Source of the DNA: Bizionia argentinensis JUB59
GTDB lineage: Bacteria; Bacteroidota; Bacteroidia; Flavobacteriales; Flavobacteriaceae
DNA: 64,000 nucleotides
Direction: 5' to 3'
Assembly (NCBI RefSeq): GCF_000224335.1
Contig: NZ_AFXZ01000067.1
Coordinates: 1-64,000, forward strand
The notes under the pieces were generated by a model. That model saw only the letters and a list, made by a program, of their open reading frames with translations. It was not told the DNA's origin and did not search any database. The translations under genes and the position numbers were made by a program. Of the stretch, positions 27,889 to 36,002 are shown in pieces (within the stretch, counting starts at the first letter, position 1; each line of letters starts with the position of its first letter).

Positions 27889-29162
27889 TGTTTTGGTTTA
27901 AGCTAAAAGCGGGCGCTTTACAATTAACACTCTTTATTACAGTTGTTATTGCGTTGCTTCTTACAGCTTTTATTTTATTTATTCAAACCCATAAACGGTT
28001 TAACATCCAAACCGATTTTATCATTGAAACTGCTAAAAACACCGATAGTGGAATTAGTCACGCCCTAAATAACATCGTGCCACTAAATGATACTACTTCT
28101 ATCAATTTAAACGGCGAAGATTTCAAAACTTTAAATGTGCATCGCGAATTTTGGGGCGTTTTTGAGAAAGTGACTACAATCTCGAAAATTAAAAAGAATA
28201 TCTTTAAAAGAACTGCCTTAATTGGAGCAGCGCAATCTAAAAATAATAGAACAGTTTTATATGTTCAAGACAATAACAAACCACTAGTTCTTGTGGGTAA
28301 TACCAAAATTGAAGGTGTTGCTTATTTACCAAAACGAGGTGTTAAAAATGGTAACATATCTGGGCATTCTTATTATGGTTCTCAGCTCATTTATGGACCT
28401 ACTAAAACCTCAACCCGATTACCCAAAATTTTCTCTGAAACTAAGACCCAAATAAAAGAAATTGAAAATCTTATTTCTAAAATAGAGCAAAATCAATTTA
28501 TCAATTTAAAAGTTGATGGGTCTTATAAAAACTCTTTTTTAAAACCAGTGCAGGTTATTTTCTCTAATGAAACCATAGTATTAAATGCTATCCAGTTGAC
28601 AGGAAATATTATTGTACAGTCAAAAGCAAAAATTATTATAAATGCCTCATGCACTCTTAAAGATATTGTTCTTATTGCGCCAGAAATAGAAATTAAGAAT
28701 AATGTAAAAGGAAACTTTCAGGCCATTGCATCCAAAAATATATTAGTTGGTAACAATGTTCTGTTGGAATATCCTTCAGCATTAGCTTTAACGGGAAACG
28801 TTGCTGAAAAACCAACTAATTTAAATCTAATTGAAAATAATAGAATTATTATAGATGATGATACCATTATAAAAGGATTGGTTTTGTATTTAGGCGTTTC
28901 AAAACCCAATAACCACGATGTGCAAGTGGAACTAAAAGAGAAATCCAAAATTATAGGTGAAGTTTATTGTAATCAGAATTTAGAATTGAAAGGAACTGTT
29001 TTTGGCACGGTTTATACAAATAATTTTATAGCCAGACAATTTGGATCCATATATCAAAATCATATATACAACGGAAAGATAAAGGTTAGTGAACTGCCTG
29101 AAAAATATGTGGGTTTACCATTTAATAACTCTAAAAAAAGTGTTTTAAAATGGTTATATTAA
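27888..29162 (+). CDS. GspK/PilX-like protein with bactofilin-like beta repeats
   Basis: This is a 424-residue protein. The N-terminus FKLKAGALQLTLFITVVIALLLTAFILF resembles a prepilin leader cut after Gly or Ala, with a hydrophobic helix but no Glu at +5. Lack of that Glu is typical of GspK, the largest minor pseudopilin. A long soluble region follows. Near the C-terminus, VELKEKSKIIGEVYCNQNLE and KGTVFGTVYTNN form a beta-helix-like run similar to bactofilins or polymer-forming cytoskeletal repeats. It overlaps the next pseudopilin gene by 13 bases. The GspK role is inferred from leader type, size and order. It may instead be a large tip protein. Confidence 0.65.
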   Translation: MFWFKLKAGALQLTLFITVVIALLLTAFILFIQTHKRFNIQTDFIIETAKNTDSGISHALNNIVPLNDTTSINLNGEDFKTLNVHREFWGVFEKVTTISKIKKNIFKRTALIGAAQSKNNRTVLYVQDNNKPLVLVGNTKIEGVAYLPKRGVKNGNISGHSYYGSQLIYGPTKTSTRLPKIFSETKTQIKEIENLISKIEQNQFINLKVDGSYKNSFLKPVQVIFSNETIVLNAIQLTGNIIVQSKAKIIINASCTLKDIVLIAPEIEIKNNVKGNFQAIASKNILVGNNVLLEYPSALALTGNVAEKPTNLNLIENNRIIIDDDTIIKGLVLYLGVSKPNNHDVQVELKEKSKIIGEVYCNQNLELKGTVFGTVYTNNFIARQFGSIYQNHIYNGKIKVSELPEKYVGLPFNNSKKSVLKWLY

Positions 29163-29485
29163 GAAAGATTAAGGCATCGACATTAATGGAAACATTAGTT
29201 GCTACAGTCCTTATTGTGATAATTTTTATGTTGGCAAGCATGATTTTAAATAATTTATTTTCAAATACTATTAAAAATAATACAAGAGCAATTGAAGCTC
29301 ATTTAAATGAACTACAGTATTTTAAACTACACGAAAAATTAGAACTGCCATATTATGAAACTTATAAAGATTGGAGTATCACAATTATTAGATTTTCAGA
29401 AAACAATAAGCAATATGTAGAGTTCGAAGCAGTAAATTCTAAAACTAATAAAACAATAAGTATGCTGCATGAAGAAGCTAAATAG
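29150..29485 (+). CDS. Minor pseudopilin (GspH/I/J-like)
   Basis: The 111-residue protein has a basic leader and KASTLMETLVATVLIVIIFMLASMIL, a classical prepilin signal with cleavage after Ala and Glu at +5. Only about 75 residues follow the helix (LNELQYFKLHEKLELPYYETYKDWSITIIRF), so the globular part is small. It overlaps the upstream gene by 13 bases and the next by 17, consistent with co-translation of tip subunits. In type II secretion, GspH, I, J and K cap the pseudopilus. I cannot say which of the first three this is, though GspI is closest in size. Confidence 0.82.
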   Translation: MVILRKIKASTLMETLVATVLIVIIFMLASMILNNLFSNTIKNNTRAIEAHLNELQYFKLHEKLELPYYETYKDWSITIIRFSENNKQYVEFEAVNSKTNKTISMLHEEAK

Positions 29486-29936
29486 TAAAATAAAGGCATT
29501 TACTTTAAGTGAGATGATTGTGGTGCTTATATTGAGTAGTATTGTCATCGGTTTGGCATTTTCTGTATTAAACCTTGTTCAAAAGCACATGATAAGCATT
29601 CAGCAAAATTATACCAATACGACTAAATTTAAAAAATTAGAAACCTCTTTATGGTTAGATTTCAATAGGTATTCTAAAATTGAATATAGCAGTCTCGAAA
29701 ATGAGTTGAAATTTTCGACAGCCATAGACTCAGTAATGTATCAGTTTTCGGATAATTATATCATAAAAGGAATAGATACCTTTCCTGTTCCAATACAACA
29801 AAAACAATTTTATTTTGATGGTGAATTTATGGAACATGGACAGATTGATGCCATTAAATTAGAAACTGAAAAAACATTTCAAAATCAGCAATTGTTTATA
29901 TTTAAAAATAATGATGCTAACGCTTATATGAACTAA
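29469..29936 (+). CDS. Minor pseudopilin (GspJ/GspH-like)
   Basis: This 155-residue protein has the leader KKLNSKIKA, then FTLSEMIVVLILSSIVIGLAFSVLNLV, an unmistakable class 4 prepilin signal (Phe at +1, Glu at +5). The soluble domain is beta-rich (LWLDFNRYSKIEYSSLENEL, IDSVMYQFSDNYIIKG). Its size and the position of aromatic residues fit GspJ-type subunits. Its stop shares one base with the GspF start. It would be processed by the peptidase at 15298-15777, which lies in the other cluster, tying the two clusters together functionally. Confidence 0.82.
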   Translation: MKKLNSKIKAFTLSEMIVVLILSSIVIGLAFSVLNLVQKHMISIQQNYTNTTKFKKLETSLWLDFNRYSKIEYSSLENELKFSTAIDSVMYQFSDNYIIKGIDTFPVPIQQKQFYFDGEFMEHGQIDAIKLETEKTFQNQQLFIFKNNDANAYMN

Positions 29937-31069
29937 TGGGATTTCAGTTAGAAAACATGTCGCCTCAAAAAGAAATTAAAAAAGAGAATTCTAATAAAGT
30001 CTCTTTTTTACAAAAGGAAATAACCCTTTTCGGTAATTCTTTTTCAAATAAGATTAAAGAGGATTTTTATACAGAATTAAGTGTTCTTTTAAAAGCAGGA
30101 ATCACCCTTAAAGACGCTTTAGAGCTTATTGAAAATGCGATCAAGAAGAAGTTGGTACAGGAGAAAGTCGCTTTTATTTCGAGGGCTATTATATCTGGAT
30201 CCAGTTTGTCTGAAGCGACTAAAGCTCATAAAGAATTCACCGATTATGAATATTATTCACTTAAAATAGGGGAGGAAACTGGAACCCTTATTCAAGTTAC
30301 AGAACAGCTGGGGGCTTTTTACGCCAGAAAAAATGAACAGCGAAGAAATCTTGTTAGCGCGTTAACCTATCCTATTATTATTTTAAGCACCGCATTATTA
30401 GTCGTTATTTTTATGTTGCAATATGTAGTTCCGATGTTTCAGGATATTTTTGAACAACAAAAAGTAGAGTTACCGGCTATTACTAAATTCATAATTTATG
30501 TATCAGAATTTATGAAAAGTTTTGGTTGGCTATTTATAATTCTAATAATAGCTCTCGTTTTCTCGAGAACATTTTTCAATAAAAAGCTATGGTTTAAAAA
30601 GCGGAAAGATCTTTTAGTCTTAAAATTACCTTTTATAGGTGATTTTATAAGAACGGTTTATTTGTCTCAATTTACCCAAGCGATATCTTTATTAACGGCC
30701 TCCAAAGTTCCAGTTGTAAATAGTATTCAATTGGTGAAACAGATGATTGACTTTTATCCTTTGCAAACGGCTTTGGAAGCTGTGGAACAAAATATTTTAA
30801 AAGGACAGTCTTTGAGTGAGAGTCTAAAACAACATAAATTTTTTGACGATAAAATGATTGCTTTGGTCAAGGTTGCCGAAGAAACGAATCAGAATGAATT
30901 TATTTTTGAGCGTCTAAATATCATTTATAATACGCAGGTGCGGCAGCGGTCTAAATTACTATCAACAATTATGGAACCTATTATTATATTGATTGTCGGT
31001 GTACTTGTTGGTGTTATTCTAATTTCAATGTATTTGCCTATGTTTAAGCTGAGTAGTGTTATGGGTTAG
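29936..31069 (+). CDS. gspF: Inner-membrane platform protein, GspF/PilC family
   Basis: The 377-residue protein contains two T2SSF domains. The first (about residues 45-165) has YTELSVLLKAGITLKDALEL and ISGSSLSEATKAHKEF. The second (about 240-365) has QFTQAISLLTASKVPVVNSI and LKGQSLSESLKQH. Each is followed by membrane helices (LTYPIIILSTALLVVIFML, FGWLFIILIIALVF, IMEPIIILIVGVLVGVILIS). This protein is the rotating base on which the ATPase assembles the pseudopilus. It is the last gene of the plus cluster. No other GspF homologue is in the window, so it must serve the ATPase at 13890. About 240 bases of non-coding DNA follow. Confidence 0.95.
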   Translation: MGFQLENMSPQKEIKKENSNKVSFLQKEITLFGNSFSNKIKEDFYTELSVLLKAGITLKDALELIENAIKKKLVQEKVAFISRAIISGSSLSEATKAHKEFTDYEYYSLKIGEETGTLIQVTEQLGAFYARKNEQRRNLVSALTYPIIILSTALLVVIFMLQYVVPMFQDIFEQQKVELPAITKFIIYVSEFMKSFGWLFIILIIALVFSRTFFNKKLWFKKRKDLLVLKLPFIGDFIRTVYLSQFTQAISLLTASKVPVVNSIQLVKQMIDFYPLQTALEAVEQNILKGQSLSESLKQHKFFDDKMIALVKVAEETNQNEFIFERLNIIYNTQVRQRSKLLSTIMEPIIILIVGVLVGVILISMYLPMFKLSSVMG

Positions 31070-31207
31070 ATTTAAATTAATTTATTTAAATTTGGTGTCT
31101 TCAAATTGAATTGAAAAAATAAGAGGTCTGTTGTCAATATGTACCATTTTAGTTACTTCAAAACTGGTTCCAACTGAAAACTTTTTTTTCTAGTTTTATT
31201 ACCTACA

Positions 31208-31251
31208 GTAACATAGGTTACAGTCACAGGCTAGTTGATAGTCTATCTTTG
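31208..31251 (+). promoter_or_regulatory. Promoter with Crp/Fnr-like palindrome upstream of DsrE-family gene
   Basis: The perfect inverted repeat GTAAC-ATAG-GTTAC (31208-31221) is followed by TATCTTTG (31244-31251), an exact TAnnTTTG box. If transcription starts about seven bases after that box, the palindrome centre lies near -41. That is the position used by class II Crp/Fnr activators. No TTG -33 box is present, as often seen at activator-dependent promoters. The regulator is inferred. Confidence 0.5.
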
Positions 31252-31308
31252 CACAAGTGGTGTATGCCACTTATTCCTAATAATTAAATAGTTTTAAAAA
31301 AAGAAAGT

Positions 31309-31749
31309 ATGAAAAATCAGTTTTTAATGATCCTTTTCGTTTTTGTAGGATCTGTTTTGTATAATCCAGTTACCGCACAATCATTAAGTGTTTCGGATAT
31401 TGAAAATTCCATAAAAAAAGACGGAAAATATGCGATACTTGTTTCAAATGTCCGCTACTTTCAAGCAGCTGTTATGACGGGACAAGAACTTAAGAGTAAT
31501 AATCCGAAAATGGATTTTGAAGTTGTTTTAATTGGTCCCGTAGTTAAGGATCTGGCTACAGATGAAGGTCTGAAGTCTTTTATTGATACTAGTGAAAAAG
31601 CTGGAATCCGTCTTGTGGTTTGTGAAGCTGCAATGAATCATTTTGAGTTGAAAAAAACAGATTATAACGGTTCTATTAAATTTACGCCGGACGGCTTTGT
31701 TTACTTCTTTGGTTTACAAGAAAATGGATTCAAAACGATTACATTGTAA
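31309..31749 (+). CDS. Secreted DsrE/DsrF-family protein
   Basis: The 146-residue protein has a Sec signal peptide (MILFVFVGSVLYNPVTAQ) and a mature domain of the DsrE/F fold. It is seen as KYAILVSNVRYFQAAVMTGQ, DFEVVLIGPVVKDLATDEG, and a late Cys in IRLVVCEAAMNHFELKK. Family members handle sulfur or redox chemistry, and the single conserved-type Cys supports that. It stands alone, preceded by an activator-type promoter and followed by a hairpin terminator. Periplasmic or exported DsrE proteins of this kind are common in Flavobacteriia but poorly studied. Family assignment is good and substrate unknown. Confidence 0.8.
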   Translation: MKNQFLMILFVFVGSVLYNPVTAQSLSVSDIENSIKKDGKYAILVSNVRYFQAAVMTGQELKSNNPKMDFEVVLIGPVVKDLATDEGLKSFIDTSEKAGIRLVVCEAAMNHFELKKTDYNGSIKFTPDGFVYFFGLQENGFKTITL

Positions 31750-31811
31750 TTTAGATAGCATGCCTTTTAGAAAATAAACGTGTATTGTAAATACTTATTT
31801 ATAGCAATATT

Positions 31812-31842
31812 AATCGCTTGTATCATTAAGATGCAAGCGATT
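31812..31842 (+). terminator. Hairpin terminator after DsrE-family gene
   Basis: AATCGCTTG (31812-31820) pairs with CAAGCGATT (31834-31842) across a 13-base loop. T-rich sequence follows. It lies 63 bases after the stop. Confidence 0.6.
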
Positions 31843-31893
31843 TACTTTTATATAATAATCGTCCAACTTTATACTTTGGTAATTCTTACTAAA

Positions 31894-32118
31894 TTATTCT
31901 ATAATTTTATAATCAATACCTAGCTTTCGCAAAGCTCTTAAAGCGGAGCCAGAGTTTTTGTCTTCCACTTCAATATCAACAGGGTCTCCCTCTAATAGTA
32001 TGTCTGTGAGTTCGTGGGAGAGCGATTCATTCATGTTAGATGAAATCTCTGCAATACAATTGGCTATCGCTCTTTTATCAGGTCTTTGGGCGTCGCAAGA
32101 TAATAAGTCTATTTTCAT
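31894..32118 (-). CDS. Small conserved-looking hypothetical protein
   Basis: The 74-residue acidic protein has two predicted helices and a C-terminal alpha/beta piece (PVDIEVEDKNSGSALRALRK, LGIDYKIIE). That ending resembles the helix-strand tail of ribosomal L7/L12-like small domains, but I do not recognise the family. No signal peptide or membrane segment is present. It lies downstream of a short-chain dehydrogenase remnant on the same strand and is convergent with the DsrE gene. Amino-acid composition is protein-like, unlike the frame on the opposite strand. Confidence 0.6.
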   Translation of the reverse strand: MKIDLLSCDAQRPDKRAIANCIAEISSNMNESLSHELTDILLEGDPVDIEVEDKNSGSALRALRKLGIDYKIIE

Positions 32119-32178
32119 ATTTATAATTTATATATGCAATATACGGACAACTCGCGAGTTGCCCGCACATAGCTTTTA

Positions 32179-32388
32179 TTATAATGTAATCCCACCATCA
32201 ACACTAATTGTTGCTCCTGAAATATATCTTGCTTGATCTGAAGCTAGGAACGCGTAAACGTTTGCAATGTCTTCTGGCGTTCCAAGTTTTTGTAAAGGAA
32301 CTTTTTTAGCCATAGTAGCTAATACTTCTTCTGACATTGCTTTTCTTGTCATCCCGTGGTTTGGATAAGCGCGCTCAAATTGAAAAGC
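32179..32388 (-). pseudogene. C-terminal remnant of a short-chain dehydrogenase/reductase
   Basis: The minus strand encodes about 68 codons ending PLQKLGTPEDIANVYAFLAS and ISGATISVDGGITL before a TAA at 32179-32181. These are the standard closing motifs of FabG-like short-chain dehydrogenases (G.PEDIA...FLASD...YISG.....DGG). The N-terminal two-thirds with the nucleotide-binding glycines and catalytic Tyr/Lys is missing. An in-frame stop lies just upstream, near 32390. The sequence between it and the lipoprotein at 32410 is too short to hold the rest. It is therefore a deletion remnant. Confidence 0.8.
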
Positions 32389-32409
32389 TTACTGCTTTTT
32401 TAAAATACA

Positions 32410-32757
32410 TTATTTTTTTAAAGTTTCTTTCATACAGGTAATTTCTACTATTTTTCCTGCCATGCATATACCAACTCTGTTTTTTATTTCAGTATAATAA
32501 AACTGGACGCTTTTGCCTTCAAGCATAGGGATATTAAAGTTATTAATATTTATAGGGTCTAATTTCATGCCATTTGTTAGTTCAATCATCCATCCACAGC
32601 CATCTAAGCCAGTGAAGTTTACTAATTTACCTTGTATTAAGTTTTTGCATGATAACTTGTTATATTTTGTTGAATATTTATTTGTTTTAACGTTTGCGCA
32701 AGACAGAACCATACCGAAGCAAACTAAAAGGACGAATATATTTGTTTTGCTATTTTT
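32410..32757 (-). CDS. Small lipoprotein of unknown function
   Basis: I chose the internal ATG at 32757 because it gives a standard lipoprotein signal (MKNSKTNIFVLLVCFGMVLSC). An upstream ATG at 32775 adds six residues and overlaps nothing. The mature protein of about 95 residues has several cysteines (LSCKNLIQG, DGCGWMIEL, GICMAGKIVEITC) that could form disulfides, and a beta-rich pattern. It follows the GDYXXLXY gene by a few bases on the same strand and may be co-transcribed. I do not recognise the family. Confidence 0.7.
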   Translation of the reverse strand, partial: KNSKTNIFVLLVCFGMVLSCANVKTNKYSTKYNKLSCKNLIQGKLVNFTGLDGCGWMIELTNGMKLDPININNFNIPMLEGKSVQFYYTEIKNRVGICMAGKIVEITCMKETLKK

Positions 32758-32777
32758 CATAAAAATTGATTTCAAAT

Positions 32778-33266
32778 TTAATCTATTAGTTCTAGTTTGG
32801 CATCATAAAGACCAATTAACAAACTATTTCCGTCTTCATCTACTTTAATTCCACCGTATTTAGCGGCCTCATACTTTTCTGCATCACCTTCTTGGAAGAA
32901 GTACGATTCGGCACCAATATTTATATTCCAGCCAGAATTGGATGAGTATACTATTAGGTACTCATCTTCATTGAGCGGGGTTTTACCAGCTTGAAATCTA
33001 ACTTTTTTGGCAACACCATTTTCTTTTAATTTCACAACACAAAACCCTCTTTTAGCAATGCTGTCATAATTTGCGTTTTCCGAAATTTCATAACGTAAGG
33101 TCATATAGTCGCCTTGCATTAATGACCGTGGATCAACAGGTGCTAAATCCAATAGAATCAATTTGCCATCAGAAATTAAAGATTCTTTTTGCGCTACTGA
33201 ATTATTAAATAGCAGAAGCAAAACGATAAGGTTAGCCAAGATAATAGTCCACTTAAACTTTTTCAT
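32778..33266 (-). CDS. GDYXXLXY-motif exported protein
   Basis: The 162-residue protein has an N-terminal membrane segment or signal (TIILANLIVLLLLFNNSVAQ). It carries the motif that names its family, GDYMTLRY, near residue 53, followed by a beta-rich domain (FCVVKLKENGVAKKVRF). It is the third member of the DUF2157, DUF4401, GDYXXLXY set, which co-occurs widely in bacteria and is thought to form a membrane-associated complex of unknown purpose. Its start overlaps the DUF4401 stop by 14 bases. No catalytic residues are evident. Confidence 0.9.
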   Translation of the reverse strand: MKKFKWTIILANLIVLLLLFNNSVAQKESLISDGKLILLDLAPVDPRSLMQGDYMTLRYEISENANYDSIAKRGFCVVKLKENGVAKKVRFQAGKTPLNEDEYLIVYSSNSGWNINIGAESYFFQEGDAEKYEAAKYGGIKVDEDGNSLLIGLYDAKLELID

Positions 33267-34329
33267 GGCTGCTTAATTTTTTAGTGATCAATATATAAAA
33301 TAAAAGAAAAACGACTCCAGAAGCCATTAAAATTATTGATTTTATTAAAAGTGTGAAAGTCAAATCATAATAATATTGTGAGATAAAATAGATAAATGAA
33401 ATGATTCCAATAACGAATCCCGTTTTATAATTAACCAAAAAACTCAATAAAACAATAACAATGGCTCCCGAAGTTGCTGGTGAAAATAGCGTTAGCAACA
33501 TAATTAAAGCACTTAAAGTGTAGATGAGTAGTTTAGTCTTAAAAGCTGTAACGTTGATTATTTCAATAACAGAATATACGATATATATAATAGCTAAAAT
33601 CATGATTATGGATGAAATCCAAAGCTGATTAGGGGAAATAGGTATTAAGTAACTTTTACCAATAGCTATGAGTCCGAATAATAAAGCGAAAACAGATCCA
33701 ATACGAATGGGGTTATATATTTTGGATAAATATTTATGTGATGCTATTATTTTCGCTTCGTTTAAAAAGACAAAAGTCACCAAAACCGTGTTAATTGCAA
33801 TATAAAGATGAATTAAATTGTAATAATCATTAATTAAAATTAGGCTTAATAAGCTTCCATTAAAGATTAGAATTGCTAAAAATGACAAAATATAATTTTG
33901 TGTCAAAAACAGTGAACTAAAGGAGATGGCACAAATGATTAATGCAACTGTGTTTTCGTTCAAACGCATTTCAAACAAGCCAATACAGAGCAGTACCAAA
34001 CCGATTATAAATAGTGAAACACAAAACGTATCAATAATAAGTTTATTAAAAATTTTATCAAGAATAAGAGCGGAAACTATAAAAATAATTCCAAAAATTA
34101 ACATTCCAATTTCCGAATCATATAGCCCTGAAATTAGGAGAAATCCAAGAAAAGCAAGCATAGCTGAAAAACCGCCAAAAATGGTGAGTATTTTGATGGC
34201 TAAACTAGATTTGTTTTGATCTTGTTTCTTGTATTCCATTAAAATGGCGTCCTCTTCATAAAAGAATCTATCACCTTCAACTTCAGAAATATGGTATAAT
34301 AATGCTTTTTTATTCTCTAGTTTATCCAT
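33253..34329 (-). CDS. DUF4401 membrane protein
   Basis: The 358-residue polytopic protein has roughly ten membrane helices after a soluble N-terminal stretch (ALLYHISEVEGDRFFYEEDA). Between the DUF2157 gene (13-base overlap) and the GDYXXLXY gene (14-base overlap), it is clearly DUF4401. The overlaps imply strict co-translation of the three proteins. Helices such as IFGGFSAMLAFLGFLLISGL and FALLFGLIAIGKS are Gly-rich and could pack tightly. No transporter signature is seen and the function is unknown in the family. Confidence 0.85.
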   Translation of the reverse strand: MDKLENKKALLYHISEVEGDRFFYEEDAILMEYKKQDQNKSSLAIKILTIFGGFSAMLAFLGFLLISGLYDSEIGMLIFGIIFIVSALILDKIFNKLIIDTFCVSLFIIGLVLLCIGLFEMRLNENTVALIICAISFSSLFLTQNYILSFLAILIFNGSLLSLILINDYYNLIHLYIAINTVLVTFVFLNEAKIIASHKYLSKIYNPIRIGSVFALLFGLIAIGKSYLIPISPNQLWISSIIMILAIIYIVYSVIEIINVTAFKTKLLIYTLSALIMLLTLFSPATSGAIVIVLLSFLVNYKTGFVIGIISFIYFISQYYYDLTFTLLIKSIILMASGVVFLLFYILITKKLSSHEKV

Positions 34330-35267
34330 TTTTTTTGAAGTTTAAATAAGTTAGCAATAACGGAGGTGACACTTACAATTATAAATAAACAGATAAGTAA
34401 AAGCATACCAAAATCATCGGATAAACGCAGGAGCAAAGCTGATGTTATAATAATAATACTAAACGGAATTATGGAGAGATAAAAGCCACTCTTTATTTTC
34501 AGACCATACCAAATACCTAAACCATATAATAAGGATGCTGGAATAATTAAGAGGTAAAAATCAGCTTGATAATCATCAAAAATTCCTAAACAAATCCCAA
34601 TGGTGCAGAAAGTAATGGAAGCTATTGATAATGTGTTTGTAAACCACTTTGGTATTTTTATTTCCGACGAAAATTTTTTACCGGCTAATGCCAGAATTAA
34701 TAATATTGTATTAATTCCAAACAGCAGAGTGAACAGGAATAAATTGGACCAATTTTGCGCGACTTGTTCGGCATATAAAATAAGGGTGGTATTAATTAAA
34801 GTTATAAATACAAGCCATAAAGGAGCGAAATTTGAAACTAAAACCCATAGAGCTATAAATAGAGTCCAGCCTAGAAAAAAGTCGTAAGCATTGGCTCCTG
34901 TTTGATAAATTTGACCAAAAACAGCGAATAAAACACCCACTATTACGGAAGCGCCAGTTAGTAGAATGTTTTTAATAAGTGGTTGAAATTTGGAGACTAA
35001 TATAGTTCCTATAATGATAATGATGAGTGCTTCAATTAATCCTATTTTAATGAATTTATGAAGGTCTGCCCAGTTATAAGCAAAGAAGAAAATGATTCCA
35101 GCAGTTGTAAAGCCAACACCTAAACTAATAAAAAATAGTTTTAAAAATTTATACCAAGCATCTTTATCATTGTAAACATCTTGATTTAGGGTATTTTTTA
35201 TACTGATTTCCAGCCAATTGCTATGCCGGCTAATTATATGAATATCCTCCCTGTTAATTTTTGCCAT
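34317..35267 (-). CDS. DUF2157 membrane protein
   Basis: This 316-residue polytopic protein has a short cytoplasmic N-terminus (KINREDIHIISRHSNWLEIS). About eight or nine membrane helices follow, including the family's typical FFISLGVGFTTAGIIFFFAY and AVFGQIYQTGANAYDFFLGW. It is the first gene of the DUF2157-DUF4401-GDYXXLXY operon. The FGQIYQTGA segment is the most conserved part of the family and supports the call. The 142 bases upstream separate it from the GNAT gene on the same strand. Function is unknown. Confidence 0.88.
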   Translation of the reverse strand: MAKINREDIHIISRHSNWLEISIKNTLNQDVYNDKDAWYKFLKLFFISLGVGFTTAGIIFFFAYNWADLHKFIKIGLIEALIIIIIGTILVSKFQPLIKNILLTGASVIVGVLFAVFGQIYQTGANAYDFFLGWTLFIALWVLVSNFAPLWLVFITLINTTLILYAEQVAQNWSNLFLFTLLFGINTILLILALAGKKFSSEIKIPKWFTNTLSIASITFCTIGICLGIFDDYQADFYLLIIPASLLYGLGIWYGLKIKSGFYLSIIPFSIIIITSALLLRLSDDFGMLLLICLFIIVSVTSVIANLFKLQKKWIN

Positions 35268-35409
35268 GCAGTTTTTTTTAATTCTTTCTACCCCTTTTGA
35301 AAATTTATTCTTGTAGATAGATTAGAACTAATCTAATAAATTAAAATGGATTCTTCGGACTGATAGAAAATTGGTTTAAAAGAAAATTAATATTGTTTTT
35401 GATAGCTTT

Positions 35410-35967
35410 TTATTTTTTAAATTGAAGGTGCTCTAATGTTTTTCCTGTTAATTTTTTTTCACCAACTACTTTAAAGCCTAAATTTAAATAGAGTCGTTTG
35501 GCATTTGGATTGTCTTTATCCACAAGCAAGCCCAAGGTTTTTTTTCTATTATAAACATATTCATCAATTAAAAACTGAAATAATTTAGAGCCGACACCTT
35601 GACCTTGCTGGTTTGGATTTACGCCAACACAATCAATATAGAATTCGCCAGGTTGGGTTTCATCTTCAGAATTAAAATATCTATTAAACATCGTTTTAAT
35701 AGTTGTTACAACGGGTGTGCGGAGTTCTTCTAATTTAGCACCATCATAAATAGTAGCGGCTGCAATAATTTCACCATCATTTTCTGCTACCCAACAATTT
35801 TCATACGAATATTGATTTCCTTTTTTCTGGATTAAATTCTCTAAAAACTGGGTTGCTTTTTCGGGAGAATCTTCGCCAATAAACTGATAAACAATGTCGT
35901 TCATTGCTAATAGCATATACGTTGCAATTGCTTTGAAATCTTCTGGTCTGGCTTGCCTGATTATCAT
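35410..35967 (-). CDS. GNAT-family N-acetyltransferase
   Basis: I placed the start at ATG 35967 (MIIRQARPEDFKAIATYM). Longer frames would overlap the WD40 gene and add sequence unlike the family. The 185-residue protein has the acetyl-CoA binding motif A as FYIDCVGVNPNQQGQGVGSK (Q/RxxGxG/A: QQGQGVG) and the closing motif DKDNPNAKRLYLNLGFKVVG. This is a single-domain cytoplasmic acetyltransferase that probably modifies a small amine. The substrate cannot be read from sequence. It lies 35 bases downstream of the WD40 gene and may be co-transcribed. Confidence 0.9.
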   Translation of the reverse strand: MIIRQARPEDFKAIATYMLLAMNDIVYQFIGEDSPEKATQFLENLIQKKGNQYSYENCWVAENDGEIIAAATIYDGAKLEELRTPVVTTIKTMFNRYFNSEDETQPGEFYIDCVGVNPNQQGQGVGSKLFQFLIDEYVYNRKKTLGLLVDKDNPNAKRLYLNLGFKVVGEKKLTGKTLEHLQFKK

Positions 35968-36002
35968 GTTTGTTAAAGAGTATTTTTTATTAAACGCTGT
36001 AT

